Shown: positions 38,201 through 48,391 of the stretch, piece by piece
How the letters are laid out: the number at the start of each line of letters is the position of its first letter
Numbering within the stretch: position 1 is the stretch's first letter
NCBI GenBank assembly: GCA_949752745.1
Contig: OX457026.1
Location: 30,876,116 to 30,940,115, forward strand
Direction of reading: 5' to 3'
DNA from: Protula sp. h YS-2021
Taxonomy: Eukaryota; Annelida; Polychaeta; Sabellida; Serpulidae
DNA length: 64,000 nt
Notes under the pieces: generated by a model
Seen by the model: the letters and a program-made list of their open reading frames with translations, nothing else
Databases searched by the model: none
Told to the model about the DNA's origin: nothing
Program-made: the position numbers and the translations under genes

Positions 38201-41200
38201 AATGTTACAGTAGATAAATATGAGCCGCACTGGAAACAGTTGTTATTACGTAACTAACATTCTTAAGTTATGGGAAATATTCAGGGGTCCTTTTCGTCTC
38301 TGTCAAATCTGATCACGCTGTTGAAAGTCTTCTTTGTGTAAACGCACGCAGTTGAAAGCACTAGAACGATTACAATCCCACGACCTATGAATTGGTATTG
38401 TTTAAACTTTGAATAATTACCATTCAATTAGTTTGAGCTGGTTATGATAATCACTTAAACGCTTCCCCTTTGTCAAATTTAGCATGCATCGTTTCGCCTT
38501 TTTCTCTGGGAATTATACTGTTTAATTAATATATGTCATCGCAGCCGCCGTTTCATATTTATACTTATCGCCAGAGTCAAATGGCATTTTCTAACTGCTT
38601 ACGTAATAATGGATGTATTCTAAGGGGTAAGTAAAGAGGTCTTCGCTGTAGTGCCATCGTCGAACACGTTTTCAGCAAAGTTTGTTTCAAAAATTAATTT
38701 AAAGAAGCAGATATATATCTTTCGGTTGGTCGTTGAAAAAAAAAAAACCATTAGAAATTTTAAATCTTATTTTCAACCAATCACAAGTCCCGGGAGAAAA
38801 CAACGTATGATTTGGTTGGTTGGTTACCAGACTTCCTGCGTTGTCATGCGCAAAATGCGACATAAACCAGTGTGTTCAACGCAGTGTGGAATTACAGAAA
38901 TATGAACAAAATGTCTTTTTTTTTACGCTCTCTGTGTGCTATCAATGAAAAGATTCTTGTTCCGGTGTGTGGTAGAGTCACCCATTTCAGTCGAAACAGC
39001 GTTACAGTTTGAGACAGTAGTTGTACCCTGCGTGGCATCACCCATTTCCCACAACGCAATTTAAACCCGCCCCCCCCCCCCTCCCCAAATTTGGCATCGC
39101 TTCAGTTATGTCTGGGATTTTTTGGAAATGCTGAATTGGCGTATGCGTTGACTTTTTGTATTATAATGGTAGGATATTGCACTCTGTTATTCAAGTTTTA
39201 TTTGAAAGTTTTAACAATGTTTTGTTTAATATCTGGGTGGCTTGGGGCTTACGCCTACTGCAATGTCTCGGCCCGCCGTTTTTGTCGGAAACTAAGTACA
39301 AAGTACAATGCACAGTTTAAAATTTTTTAAAACCTATTTTCCCCTTATTATTTTTTGTTTTGTTGTTTCCTTGTATGAAATAGCAGAGGTAGACGAAGAA
39401 AAACTGCCGTGACAAAAGTCACGTCAGTCCGCGTGTCTGGTGACTTTAGACCTGTTCACTTTCTCTTGGCCGTTTTTCTTCTGTTATGACGCTATTTTAT
39501 GTACTCAGACTTGCAATCAATATAACAAGTCTTTTTATGGGTGCGTGTGTTTAGAAATATTTTTTTTCTGAAATTGGCACTTAAAGATCAATAGGTTCAC
39601 GTGAATAAATTACTTAAATTCCGGTGCTTTGACCCTCCGTAGTTGTTCTAAGCTTCTCGGAAAGGACCCATTTTAATGCACCTCTTTAAAACCTCTGTTT
39701 TTTTTGGTATGTTACAGGTGCTGTTATGACCACGACAACTGCTGGTCGGAGGTGCTGAAGAATCCGGAGTGCACTGGATTAAGTGGCCCGTATACCATCA
39801 CGTACGACTGGGGCTGTAGCGCAACAAGCAACGCTTACTGTTGTAAGCTATCTCTCTCTCTTTATCCTCCTGATCCTCCCTCTCTCTCCTCCTCCTCCTC
39901 CCCCTCTCTTCTCCTCCTCCCCCCTCTCTCCTCCTTCTCTCCTCCCCTCTCTCTTCCTCCCCCTCTCTCCTCCTCCTCCTCCTCCTCCTCCTCCTCTTCT
40001 ATTCTCTCTCCTACCTCCTTCCGACCTTCGCTGCCCCGCCCTCCTCTCCCTTGCACAGCCATTGGGAGGCCTTGCGCAACCTTTGCTTTGCGATAAAAAA
40101 AAACCCTCTCCATGTCTAGACTTTCTCGGTTTGTTATGATGCTATCAAATAATAACAATAATTGTAAACATTTCGAAATGAGGTTCCTAAAAAACTGCAG
40201 ATGTATGTTTTATTGTGAAAAGGAATGTCGGCCTACTTTATTTATTGTGCGTACTCTCATTTCTAACGTAATAATAAAGGTTTGGAAATACAAGTACAAA
40301 AAGAGCGATTGTTTAATGGATCGCCCCCATCCTGCTTTTCATACCTGGTAATATAATGAATGAACATCACATTTTTTAATGAATTACATCTGAGATTGAT
40401 TTCAAAGAAAAGAAAAAAAAGGTATACAAAACAGGCCAACGTACCGCCCTAAGTTACATTTAATGTAAAAGTTCAAGGTTTCTTTTACGCCTTCAGATTG
40501 TCAAATTGCGTTATAAAAAAGCAACCATAATATGGCGCGTGCATTGATCTGGACTAGAAACATATAATAATTCGTATTTGATGGAATTGTCTGCACCTGT
40601 AAACCCCTTCTCTAATAGATACGACGTTTGTGAACTCCGGTGCAAAGGTGTTTAAGGTCTTGTTGGTTTGTTCCAGTCTTGGTCTTGTACTGCGTATTTA
40701 AATGCACACCATTGTTTTTTATTATTTTATTTCTATTCTGGCGGCAGCTTGGATTGCTGAGTTATTCACTGGTGTAGGATTTTTTAGTCCAAAATGTGGA
40801 ATGAAGTAACAAGTATGATGAAATTGGCAAAATTTATTGTAATGCTGTTCTTTAAAAAACACGCATTCGAATTCATAGCATAACAGTACTTGCGGTTAAA
40901 TCAAGAAAAATAGTGTGATTTACTCACTCAAAATGTAAGGAAAATTGACCCGATTGAATAACGGTCTTGTAGTGTTTTCAGGTGCTCAAAAATATTATAC
41001 CAATCATTGTCTAAAGTCCGGATTCCTTGTTATCGGCGTCTTAAGTCTGGATTCGTTTTGTGACGTCACCCATTCTACTCTGGCACCTGTGAAGCCTCAG
41101 ACGTACTTTATGGATGACTTCTTACTATTTTCGCTTTCCTAATGCCCAGCGATGAATGCCCAAAGATATTTTCGTCAATCGGAGAACTAGTTCAAACACT

Positions 41201-42707
41201 TTCAGCCTTTGTAGTCATTTTTGCGCCCACCCCCCCCCCCCCAACCCCTGCGCCCGTCCAATATTTAAGACACATGCTCAAACGCTCGTGAACTGTTTGT
41301 TGTTATAATACGTGTTGTTGTTGTTGACAGATGACGCAGAGAACACGTGTGACAGGAAGACGTGTGACTGTGACCGGAAGGCGGCCGAGTGCTTCGCACG
41401 CAGTGAATACCACCCTGCCTACTACGACCTTGACCCCTTCGACAACTGTAGTAAGTGCCGTTGCTGTTCAACAGCCTACCTCTTCGGCGGTTCGGTCTGT
41501 TGTGTATAACACCGTTTTACTCCGCAGGGTCACTGGGGATTCCGCAAAAATAGTACTCATAAAAAGGGAGGAACTACTTTTTAAAATATATGCAGCAACA
41601 GAACCTGTAGGCTTCTGCGAAAATAATACTCATAAAAGAGCGGAACTACTTTTTAAAATATCCATCCTCTCTGTGTTTTTCACAACAGACAGATCTTATC
41701 AGAGGTCATCTGTTTCATAAAAGCGTAGTAAGTGCAGCAAAGCTTCGTCGTAAAACAAAGGTTGTGTATATGTCGTTTCGCCGGCGCCTGAGGTTTTTGT
41801 TGTAGTTCTGTCAGTGAGAGCCCACTAACGGCTCAAACGTTTATATCAGGGCATAATATCATTACATCATTTAAACAACACCATAACTCCAGTTTCCCCT
41901 TTTGTCATTTATTCCCCACAGGGGGAATATATGCGATCGACCGCGTGTCGGTCTGTCATCAACAGCTTGTTAACACGATGACTTAAAAACTGCTCGAAGG
42001 ATTTTAATGAAACTTGGTATGTAGCTTCTGTTGGAACAAACACAGATCGGTATTTTAAATGGGTCAGGTTCGTCCAAGGAAAATGGACCAGCTGGAGTTA
42101 GAAAATTTCAGCTCTTGATTCACTATTGATGGTCGTGTTTATCTGATTGGGGGCCTGTGGGGAATATGTGGGCGACGCACACTGCTCTAGTTTGGATTAC
42201 TTTAAATTCTGTGCATAAAAGTGACAGAAAGCTGTGTTGAAAACGACTTGAATTCGCACCACTTTAAATTTAAATTGTTACTGCTGCGTGCAGACCAAGA
42301 CACGTGCTATGTCTGCAGTGATACTGTCGTCACATAAGATTTACCCTCGCTCTGTCCAATGTACTCCATGGCGCACAAACCTCAAAGACAAGAAATTAAA
42401 CGGTTATGTTTATCAAAAAAAGTAAACCAAAAATACAGTGATTTCCTAATAACACTAAAAAAATTCCAGCATGATTCGCATATTGCATAAATGCCATGGA
42501 ATAAGCCTCTGTTTAACAGCTATAAATTTTATTTATTCAGATACGACGTTTGTGGACAGAAGGGAAGAAGAAAAGCAAGAGTCCGTTAAAGAAAATCAGG
42601 GAAACGCAGCCTCTACGTCACTTCCGGTGACGCCACGAAACGGTGTGCTCGTAGCTTTTGCGTCTGTGCTCATGAGATCATGGATTTTTAAGAATCAACC
42701 CGTTTAG
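26096..42707 (+). CDS. Secreted phospholipase A2, group-I-like, with alternative exon 2
   Basis: Secreted PLA2 hydrolyses the sn-2 ester of phospholipids using a His-Asp pair and bound calcium. Exons 26096-26252, 31900-32044 or 32118-32265, 39718-39842, 41331-41450 and 42541-42707 join in phase to 237 or 238 codons. Order: hydrophobic signal peptide; propeptide ending in KR; calcium loop [18 protein letters not shown] with catalytic His-Asp; [21 protein letters not shown] with the second catalytic Asp; final Cys; then a 55-residue tail. The early Cys (MIACVT or MVSCVT) and the long loop after the catalytic helix fit group I. The position usually Tyr in HDNCY is Trp here. The tail ([15 protein letters not shown], later [14 protein letters not shown]) is unusual. 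Likely digestive or tissue enzyme; a venom role cannot be judged from sequence. A weak ATTAAA lies at 43104. Confidence 0.9.
26253..31899. other. PLA2 intron 1, no other gene seen
   Basis: AT-rich with several G- or C-runs (27930, 28985, 30640). ORFs at 28538-28867, 29117-29533 and 29447-29741 have no motif I recognise and no matching splice borders. I regard them as chance. Confidence 0.5.
31900..32044 (+). CDS. PLA2 exon 2a, calcium-loop exon
   Basis: Acceptor TTTTTTACAG, donor GTAAGT. Encodes [19 protein letters not shown], then [21 protein letters not shown] is the likely propeptide cleavage site just before the mature N-terminal helix. 145 nt, enters phase 1 and leaves phase 2. Confidence 0.93.
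32118..32265 (+). CDS. PLA2 exon 2b, duplicate calcium-loop exon
   Basis: Acceptor TATATTGCAG. Encodes [20 protein letters not shown], then [19 protein letters not shown]. 148 nt with the same entry and exit phases as exon 2a, only 73 bp downstream of it. The base pair after the exon is GC (GCAAGT at 32266), a GC-AG donor otherwise matching consensus. Including both 2a and 2b would shift the frame. Confidence 0.9.
32272..39717. other. PLA2 intron 2, no other gene seen
   Basis: 7.4 kb with T-runs, a G16 run near 34233, and dispersed-repeat fragments near 33415 and 34350 (CCGATTGTTTTGAAACTTAG style). No additional PLA2 exon copy was recognised. Confidence 0.5.
39718..39842 (+). CDS. PLA2 exon 3, catalytic His-Asp
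   Basis: Acceptor TATGTTACAG, donor GTAAGC. Encodes [18 protein letters not shown] and [18 protein letters not shown]. Contains the catalytic His and calcium-binding Asp. Enters phase 2, leaves phase 1. Confidence 0.93.
39853..40018. repeat. CT/CTC polypyrimidine tract just after PLA2 exon 3
   Basis: About 165 bp of CTCCTC/CTCTCT on the plus strand, starting some 10 bp after the exon 3 donor. It explains the E/G/R-rich and P/S/L-rich ORFs here. Confidence 0.95.
40619..40701 (+). pseudogene. Possible decoy copy of the PLA2 terminal exon
   Basis: After an AG acceptor (TCTCTAATAG) the first 14 bases, ATACGACGTTTGTG, are identical to the start of the terminal exon at 42541, in the same phase. 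The frame then diverges and stops after 27 codons. Used directly after exon 3 it would remove the exon with the second catalytic Asp. Either a decayed duplicate or a truncating alternative end. Confidence 0.35.
41331..41450 (+). CDS. PLA2 exon 4, catalytic Asp
   Basis: Acceptor TTGTTGACAG, donor GTAAGT. Encodes [19 protein letters not shown], then [14 protein letters not shown]. The Asp of CDCDR is the one that pairs with the active-site His. Enters and leaves phase 1. Confidence 0.93.
41455..41740. repeat. Dispersed repeat abutting PLA2 exon 4
   Basis: GTTCAACAGCCTACCTC...CTGGGGATTCCGCAAAAATAG...AGGAACTACTTTTTAAAATAT is repeated at about 46545-46670, and its tail (AGAGGTCATCTGTTT) also near 20490. 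Within this stretch CGAAAATAATACTCATAAAA occurs as an internal tandem copy. Confidence 0.7.
41895..42190. repeat. Dispersed repeat in PLA2 intron 4
   Basis: Bounded by TCCCCACAGGGGGAATATAT and GGGGCCTGTGGGGAATATGT, with GAAGGATTTTAATGAAACTTG inside. It resembles the short repeated families common in marine invertebrates. No coding content. Confidence 0.45.
42541..42707 (+). CDS. PLA2 terminal exon, non-catalytic tail
   Basis: Acceptor ATTTATTCAG, stop TAG at 42705-42707. Enters in phase 1 as required by exon 4. Encodes [19 protein letters not shown], a Ser/Thr/Pro-containing linker, and [17 protein letters not shown] near the end. Group I enzymes usually end at the last Cys, so this tail is extra. 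The exon rests on phase and borders, not on homology. Confidence 0.6.
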
Positions 42708-45128
42708 CGCATGCGCAATGGGTGCAGTCTAGGAACTTTAGTATTTTAATTTATTTGGCATAGTTTAGTTTTGTTAAAACATTTGCTCAACGATCATCTG
42801 TATCATATTTGCACCTGTACCCGTTACATAAAATGAACTGCAGCAACGTACATGACTGAGTTTGTCGTTCATGGTCGTGTTTTCAACATTAGTATTTACT
42901 TGGAAGTCAAATTGAAGAATATGGTTGCATAAGTCTACCAGTTGAAAAACGAGCAGCCCTTGAGGTATCCAGAAAGTCTTAATGACTATCTCAAGGGCTA
43001 TGGATGCTAGTCAAAACGTCATTGTATTAAATGAATTGAGATGAAACCTAACCACAATCCTCCTGTAGATATCGTGTATTGTCTCTTCTGTTGCGCAAAG
43101 CGCATTAAAATTTGAAATAACACTCTCTTTATATGGTATCAGTTTGAGTGGAGTGGCCCAGCGAAATTAAAAAAAAAAACCCGAATAGTTCTTGAACTTG
43201 GCTTTTGTAAGTGCCATGCTAATGTCGGGTTGTGTTTTGGGAGGGGGGTCCGGGAGACTGGGTGATATAAATGGTGGTGTATTGTATGGAAAGCGGACTG
43301 CTTCTGTCGAGGTTCTTTTAACGATTGTAGGGGTGGATACCGTGTATAATAGAATCTCCAGACCATACGCTTGGTGTGTGCATGTTTTCTAAGTGTAGAC
43401 GTCTTGAACAGTCAGTGCAGACACGTTGGCATGTTTTGTTCACGTTGAATTAAAATAATCAAGTATATCAATTCCGGACCGTTTCTGTTGTGTATCAAGT
43501 CTGGAAAAAGGCGCATTTTTAGCGCTTCTCAATCGCTGATGTTCCAAAAGGCGGTGTCCGTGATCTTTGACATGTCAGCACATGTCAGCCAAAAAGACAT
43601 GTGTTTTTTAAATGTATAATTTTTTTTTTTTTTTTTTTTGAAAATGCATTAGCTGGATAATAATCGTAAGCGATCTGGTGACAACAAGGAAGTGAATTTC
43701 TCGAGAATAGATCTGAGAGCTTTTACTCTGCCAGAAACTTATCACTGCCAGACAAAGAAGGCAAGATTTGTTTACAGTTGGTATGATTAAACAGAGGGGG
43801 CAGCGGAGTGTTGAGGAGATAATAAGCCTCCATCGTTATTTTACTTCGCTGGACTTCGAGAAAACCCTTACTTGGTTGCATCTGATTGAGTACTTGATAC
43901 ATCTAATGTATAGGAAGTACATTTGATAACGGCATGTTATGGTATATAGAGTTGATGGTAATTATGGCACAATTGACATGGAGAGTTATTCCAAATGTTT
44001 GCTATCTACTTTTTCTAGTGAAATCGGGGGTGAAGAAAATATTGAAAGAAAACCAAACAGTATTACGTTGTATCCCAGATTACTGAATGTTCTGTAATTG
44101 TTTCGCAAAATATGTAAAGATAGGGCAGAATTGTATTGATTTAAAACGCATCCTTAGCTAGTGACTGACAGTTTTTGAGCAGAAGTGCTGTTGTTATATA
44201 TGCTTATTAGTTTCTGTCTTCGTGAAGTAGTGCGTGTGTGAGTTAAGAGTTGTATTAATGCGCCGCCTAAAAACTATGCTGCATCATGTAAAATTGATAA
44301 GTTTTGGCAAAGACGGAAAAGGGGGGGGGGGGGAAAGGGAGGGGGAAGGGGGGAGGGCGCAGTGATTTGGATATGTTCGGTACCGTAATCCAGTGATGCA
44401 GGAAATGACTGACTCTTTAGATTGACTGAGAGGTGTCTTGGTAGAAAACCTTTTTTCTGCTATTTGTTGAAAAGTGATGCCCCGGGTTGTTTCTGCAGCC
44501 GGCCGAACATGATCTCATAAAACGGCTAGAGTGTTGTTCTCTGTTTCCATTCTATATCAAAACACTCGAAGGGCGCCGTAAAGCTTGTGTTTTCTCGAAC
44601 TCTGGATCTCGATCCCGAACCGGTTTTGTTTCCTCAATTAATGTCTCCGACGTTGTTAAAAATATAAAATATAATAATGAAAAGGGAGCGTATCAAGGGG
44701 TGAGAGTGTCGCTGTTGTGTGGCTGTGTGCAGGTAGATGTTTATGTGTGCTGTCTGTTAGAAGTGCCGTGACGTGGCTGTGACGTGTCGGGCGTATTGTT
44801 AGATTATAAGCGCAACGTAGGGGCGGTGTGCAAAAGTAAACGCAGGCGGCTCTAGTTTGGCTGCGTCTTGCATTTGTAGCATGAATGTGATAGGTAATGT
44901 CGTAATGTTCTTCTAAATGTGCGTGATAGGTAATGTTGTGATGTTCTTCTAAATGTGCTCACGTGTGTTTAAATTCGGGCAGAGCAAAACACATTGTGAA
45001 TTTTTGTTCTGTTCCATTGTTAGCAATAAATGAAACGCGCGGCATTATCTGCAATGTATTGTGTATATACTGAAATGTTTTGGCGTGGCTTTTGAATGCG
45101 TCACACCGTTTCACTTAAAATGTGAAAC
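42708..45128. other. No gene recognised
   Basis: Includes a T19 run (43620), a G-rich run (44322-44360) and a 94-codon ORF at 44487-44771 with no family resemblance that I can name. A short duplication (GTGATAGGTAATGTTGTGATGTTC) lies at about 44885-44955. Confidence 0.5.
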
Positions 45129-45564
45129 CTAAAGCAAAGAAAAAACCATATGTCTTTTTGGTGGGCTGTTCCGGAATACACTGCCGATAAATCGATTGTT
45201 ACAGAAAATTAAATTTGTTTACTTTCGCTTACAGAGTTAAAAAAGAGAAACAATTTTTGTAAATCCTTATATTTTGGCTGGCGGCGGAAAATAAAAAAAA
45301 TACACAAAAAATTAGTTCACATTCGGTTATTTTTGATAATATCGGTAATTCGGTGAATAACCTACCGATATTTGAATCTGTAAAGTTAAAACAGTTCAAG
45401 AGTTTTTGTTAATGTTTTTTTCTTATGGCAAGAAAATTAATTGTTTTAATCAAGTTTTACAATCTAAAATAATGAAAATGTGTCAGTACCCTACTGCAGG
45501 ATTTACCGGCACCCTACTCCGGAATAGCCTACCAGGAACACATCTGTTTTCGTATTGGCTTTAG
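45129..45564. mobile_element. MITE-like element, GGCTATTCCGGAATAG family (copy 2)
   Basis: Ends CTAAAGCAAAGA...GTGGGCTGTTCCGGAAT and ACTCCGGAATAGCCTACC...GGCTTTAG match copy 1 at 22977-23450, with a similar AT-rich interior. More diverged than copy 1; near the right end a CTACTGCAGGATTTACCGGCA segment is added. Confidence 0.7.
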
Positions 45565-48391
45565 AATTCTTATTTTAGATAATAAAGTGTTATACTAGGA
45601 AATTTGTAAATAGAATTTCTTCTCTTTTTTAAGTAAAAAAAATCGAGCAATTGGACTCAGCACTGCATTTGTTTGTGTACAACAATGTTTCTGTAAATAT
45701 TGAAGGAAAGTGGAAACTTGTCTGTTCATTGTTTTGTTATATTATTTTATTTGTTGCTCGAAGAAAAAAAATAGGTAATATATTTTTTTTTGTCTCACTG
45801 CCTTTTAGGGTTGATCTGAAACAGATGAATTTAGAAAAATCTTTCCCTGTGGCGTAACTTGTTTAATTAAGAATACTTTTAAGTTCTTAATTTCGTGACG
45901 TCAGTGCATCGTGCTCTACTGTATACTTATTAATGTTGAAATAATGTTATGATGTGTGTTTGTGAAAAAAACGCTGTTCATTATTTTGTAAATAATATTC
46001 ACTTGTGTGAGAAAATCATATCATTTAATGTGACTGGTCCATGAAAATATGTACATATAAAAAAACTGGTGTTTTATTGATTAATCTCTGAGCGTAGAGA
46101 ATCCCGCGATACAATGTCTTTATGTGGACAGTTCGAGTTTGAAGGAATTGTTTTCCTATCTCAACATTAGAATAAGAAACATCGGATAACAAGCGCACAC
46201 TAATGGCAAATAATAACAGCCAGCTAATTAGGGGCCATCCATGAAGTATGTACGCATGTCAGTTTTTTTCAGCATTCGTTTTATCGGTAGTCTGCTCCGG
46301 GATTTATCGGTAGCCTGCCTCCGGGATTTATCGGTAGCATTGTCCGGGAGGTTGGAGTGGGGGGCGGTCTGCTTTCTTTCGTATGCTTTCTATACAGCTG
46401 CATGACGTCATGAATATTGCGTGCATCTGTTCATGCGTACTGAAAGGACAAGGTACTAGTAGTACCAATAGAACTAATAATACTATACACCTGAGACGAT
46501 TTTTGCTTACTTACATTTCTTAATCCCTCAAACCGTTGTTGTCCAACAGTCAACCTCTACGGCAGTTCGGATTGTTCTGTGTAACGCATTTTTACTCTGC
46601 ACACACACTGGGGATACCGCGAAAATAGTACTCACAAGAGAGGAACTATTTTTTTAAATATCTGTCTGTCTTGTGTTAATACACAACAAAACAAACGCCC
46701 CATCCCCTCAACCAGATCTCTCAAATTGCAAATTAAGCAAGATGTCCCCGTAAAATTGGTTGTTTTCACGAAAATCGAGACAACTATTTGATATTTTTGT
46801 ACAGATATTTACCAATGGGATAAAATCGTTTGAATGGGATTAAAAAGTATTAGGGACTGGTTCGTATGAAAAAAAAACAATTTTTTTTTGACTGGTGAAA
46901 ACAAATTTTGCAACGGCAACCGGTAGGCAGGGAAAATTTGGCCCATCGCAAATCAAATTTATTAGAACGATTTTTTTTTTCAATTTCCTTTGGTCAACAC
47001 AATACTGCACTTGCCAACAGCCAACAAAAACTTCTTCCCGGCTGGGTTTAAATGTCTTGAATAAATTAAGATAAAGATGCTTCGTCAGGTCTGTAGAAAT
47101 TTTTTGAAAATTTGATCTGAAAGAAGTGCGGCTCAAAATATCTTCCATATAATGGCACCATTTTATGACCAGGCCAGGAGTTTTTCTCGGTCACTTTTTC
47201 TCAGTTACCGGGTAGTCACGAAGCTAATTCTTAAAAGACAAGTCGCCATGTAAATTTTTTTAAATACCCCTTTGGCACTTTTGGAGCTTTCTCTGGCACT
47301 TTCCTTTCTAGTGGAAGTTTTTACGTCCCAACGATAAGGAAAATCATGGATGCACTGATTAAGATCTGTTTTATGAGCACGTCTGGTAAAAAGCATAAAC
47401 ATAGCTAAGCTCTAAGTAAAGGTGATATTTGTCCATGGTTTTGTTTATTCGTTGGCCTTTGAGGTCAAGGCCAAAACGCGGTTAACGATACTGGTTCGAG
47501 GTGGTTTCCAGACAACTCCTCCTAGGCGATTTGAAGCTGGAAATAGAAATCTGGTGTGTATAAATCATGATGAGATGTGGCGAAAACCGCGTTTATTTAC
47601 TTTGAACTCCCAGGACAAGGTCAAACTGAGGTCAACCTTGATTGAACAGAATACGAAGACATTCTCGGACTGCAGCCTCTACATAGTGAAACGTAGGTCA
47701 TTTCGCTATCTAGGATGTAATGAAGAGTTGCAAGGCCATATGTCCCAAGACATCTGTATCTCGCAAACGGATGGCTACAGCTATTTTGAGCTAATCTTCG
47801 AGCTCGAATGCCTATGCGGTGTAACGTAAGAGGTAACTTCGTGATTCTGTGATTAATGACTTTCAAGGACAAAACCGTTACTTCACTTTTTCGTCAAAGT
47901 CAAAACCCAAACCCGGAAGTTTGTCATTGCCTAGAAAACTATTAGCGATTTAGATTTCATTTTCGACTCTCGGAGACCAAAAAGCGCTACATACACTGCA
48001 CCTCGTTCACCTTGAGGTTTCCTATGTCGTGGTTTACCGAAATGATTCATGCGCTAGTTAGCGGAATTTCGTCTGGTTAAGAGTTTGCCGAGTCCTGATA
48101 AATTATTGCGTGCAAGAGCTTGCCAACGCCCAGCTATTATCACCTCGAGCAGGCGCTAACTGCAACCATTGAAGGGAATATTTCACCATTCAGTAATCAA
48201 GTTGCACTTAAATGAGTATCTTTTCAGACCAGTCGAACGTGGTGCTGGTCCGGTGCGATGGGATGGGGTTTATCTGTCATTCGTGTGTATGTATGTTTGT
48301 AAGTATGTATGCATGCATGTTTGCATGCAAGTATGTATGCATACATGTATGTATGTATATATGTATATTTATATGTATGCATGTATGTATA
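45565..48391. other. No gene recognised; scattered repeats
   Basis: 46290-46350 has three copies of a CCGGGATTTATCGGTAG unit. 46545-46680 is a second copy of the repeat beside PLA2 exon 4. 47460-47940 carries GGTTTCCAGA- and AACCCGGAAG-type repeat fragments with a 135-codon plus-strand ORF (47422-47829) that I cannot assign. 48290-48390 is a GTATGTAT microsatellite. Confidence 0.5.

Noticed and set aside
39704..40158. Pro/Ser/Leu-rich and Glu/Gly-rich ORFs as proteins
   Set aside because: Products of the CTC/CTCT tract after PLA2 exon 3; only the first part of the plus-strand frame is the real exon.
43139..43392. Short ORFs around 43.2 kb as exons
   Set aside because: Open on both strands over an A-run and G-rich sequence; no motif.
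44487..44771. 94-codon ORF as a gene or PLA2 exon
   Set aside because: Starts near a possible CTGCAG acceptor, but no homology and it lies after the PLA2 stop codon.
47422..47829. 135-codon ORF as a gene
   Set aside because: Overlaps dispersed-repeat motifs (GGTTTCCAGACAACTCCTCC) found elsewhere in the window; no domain seen.
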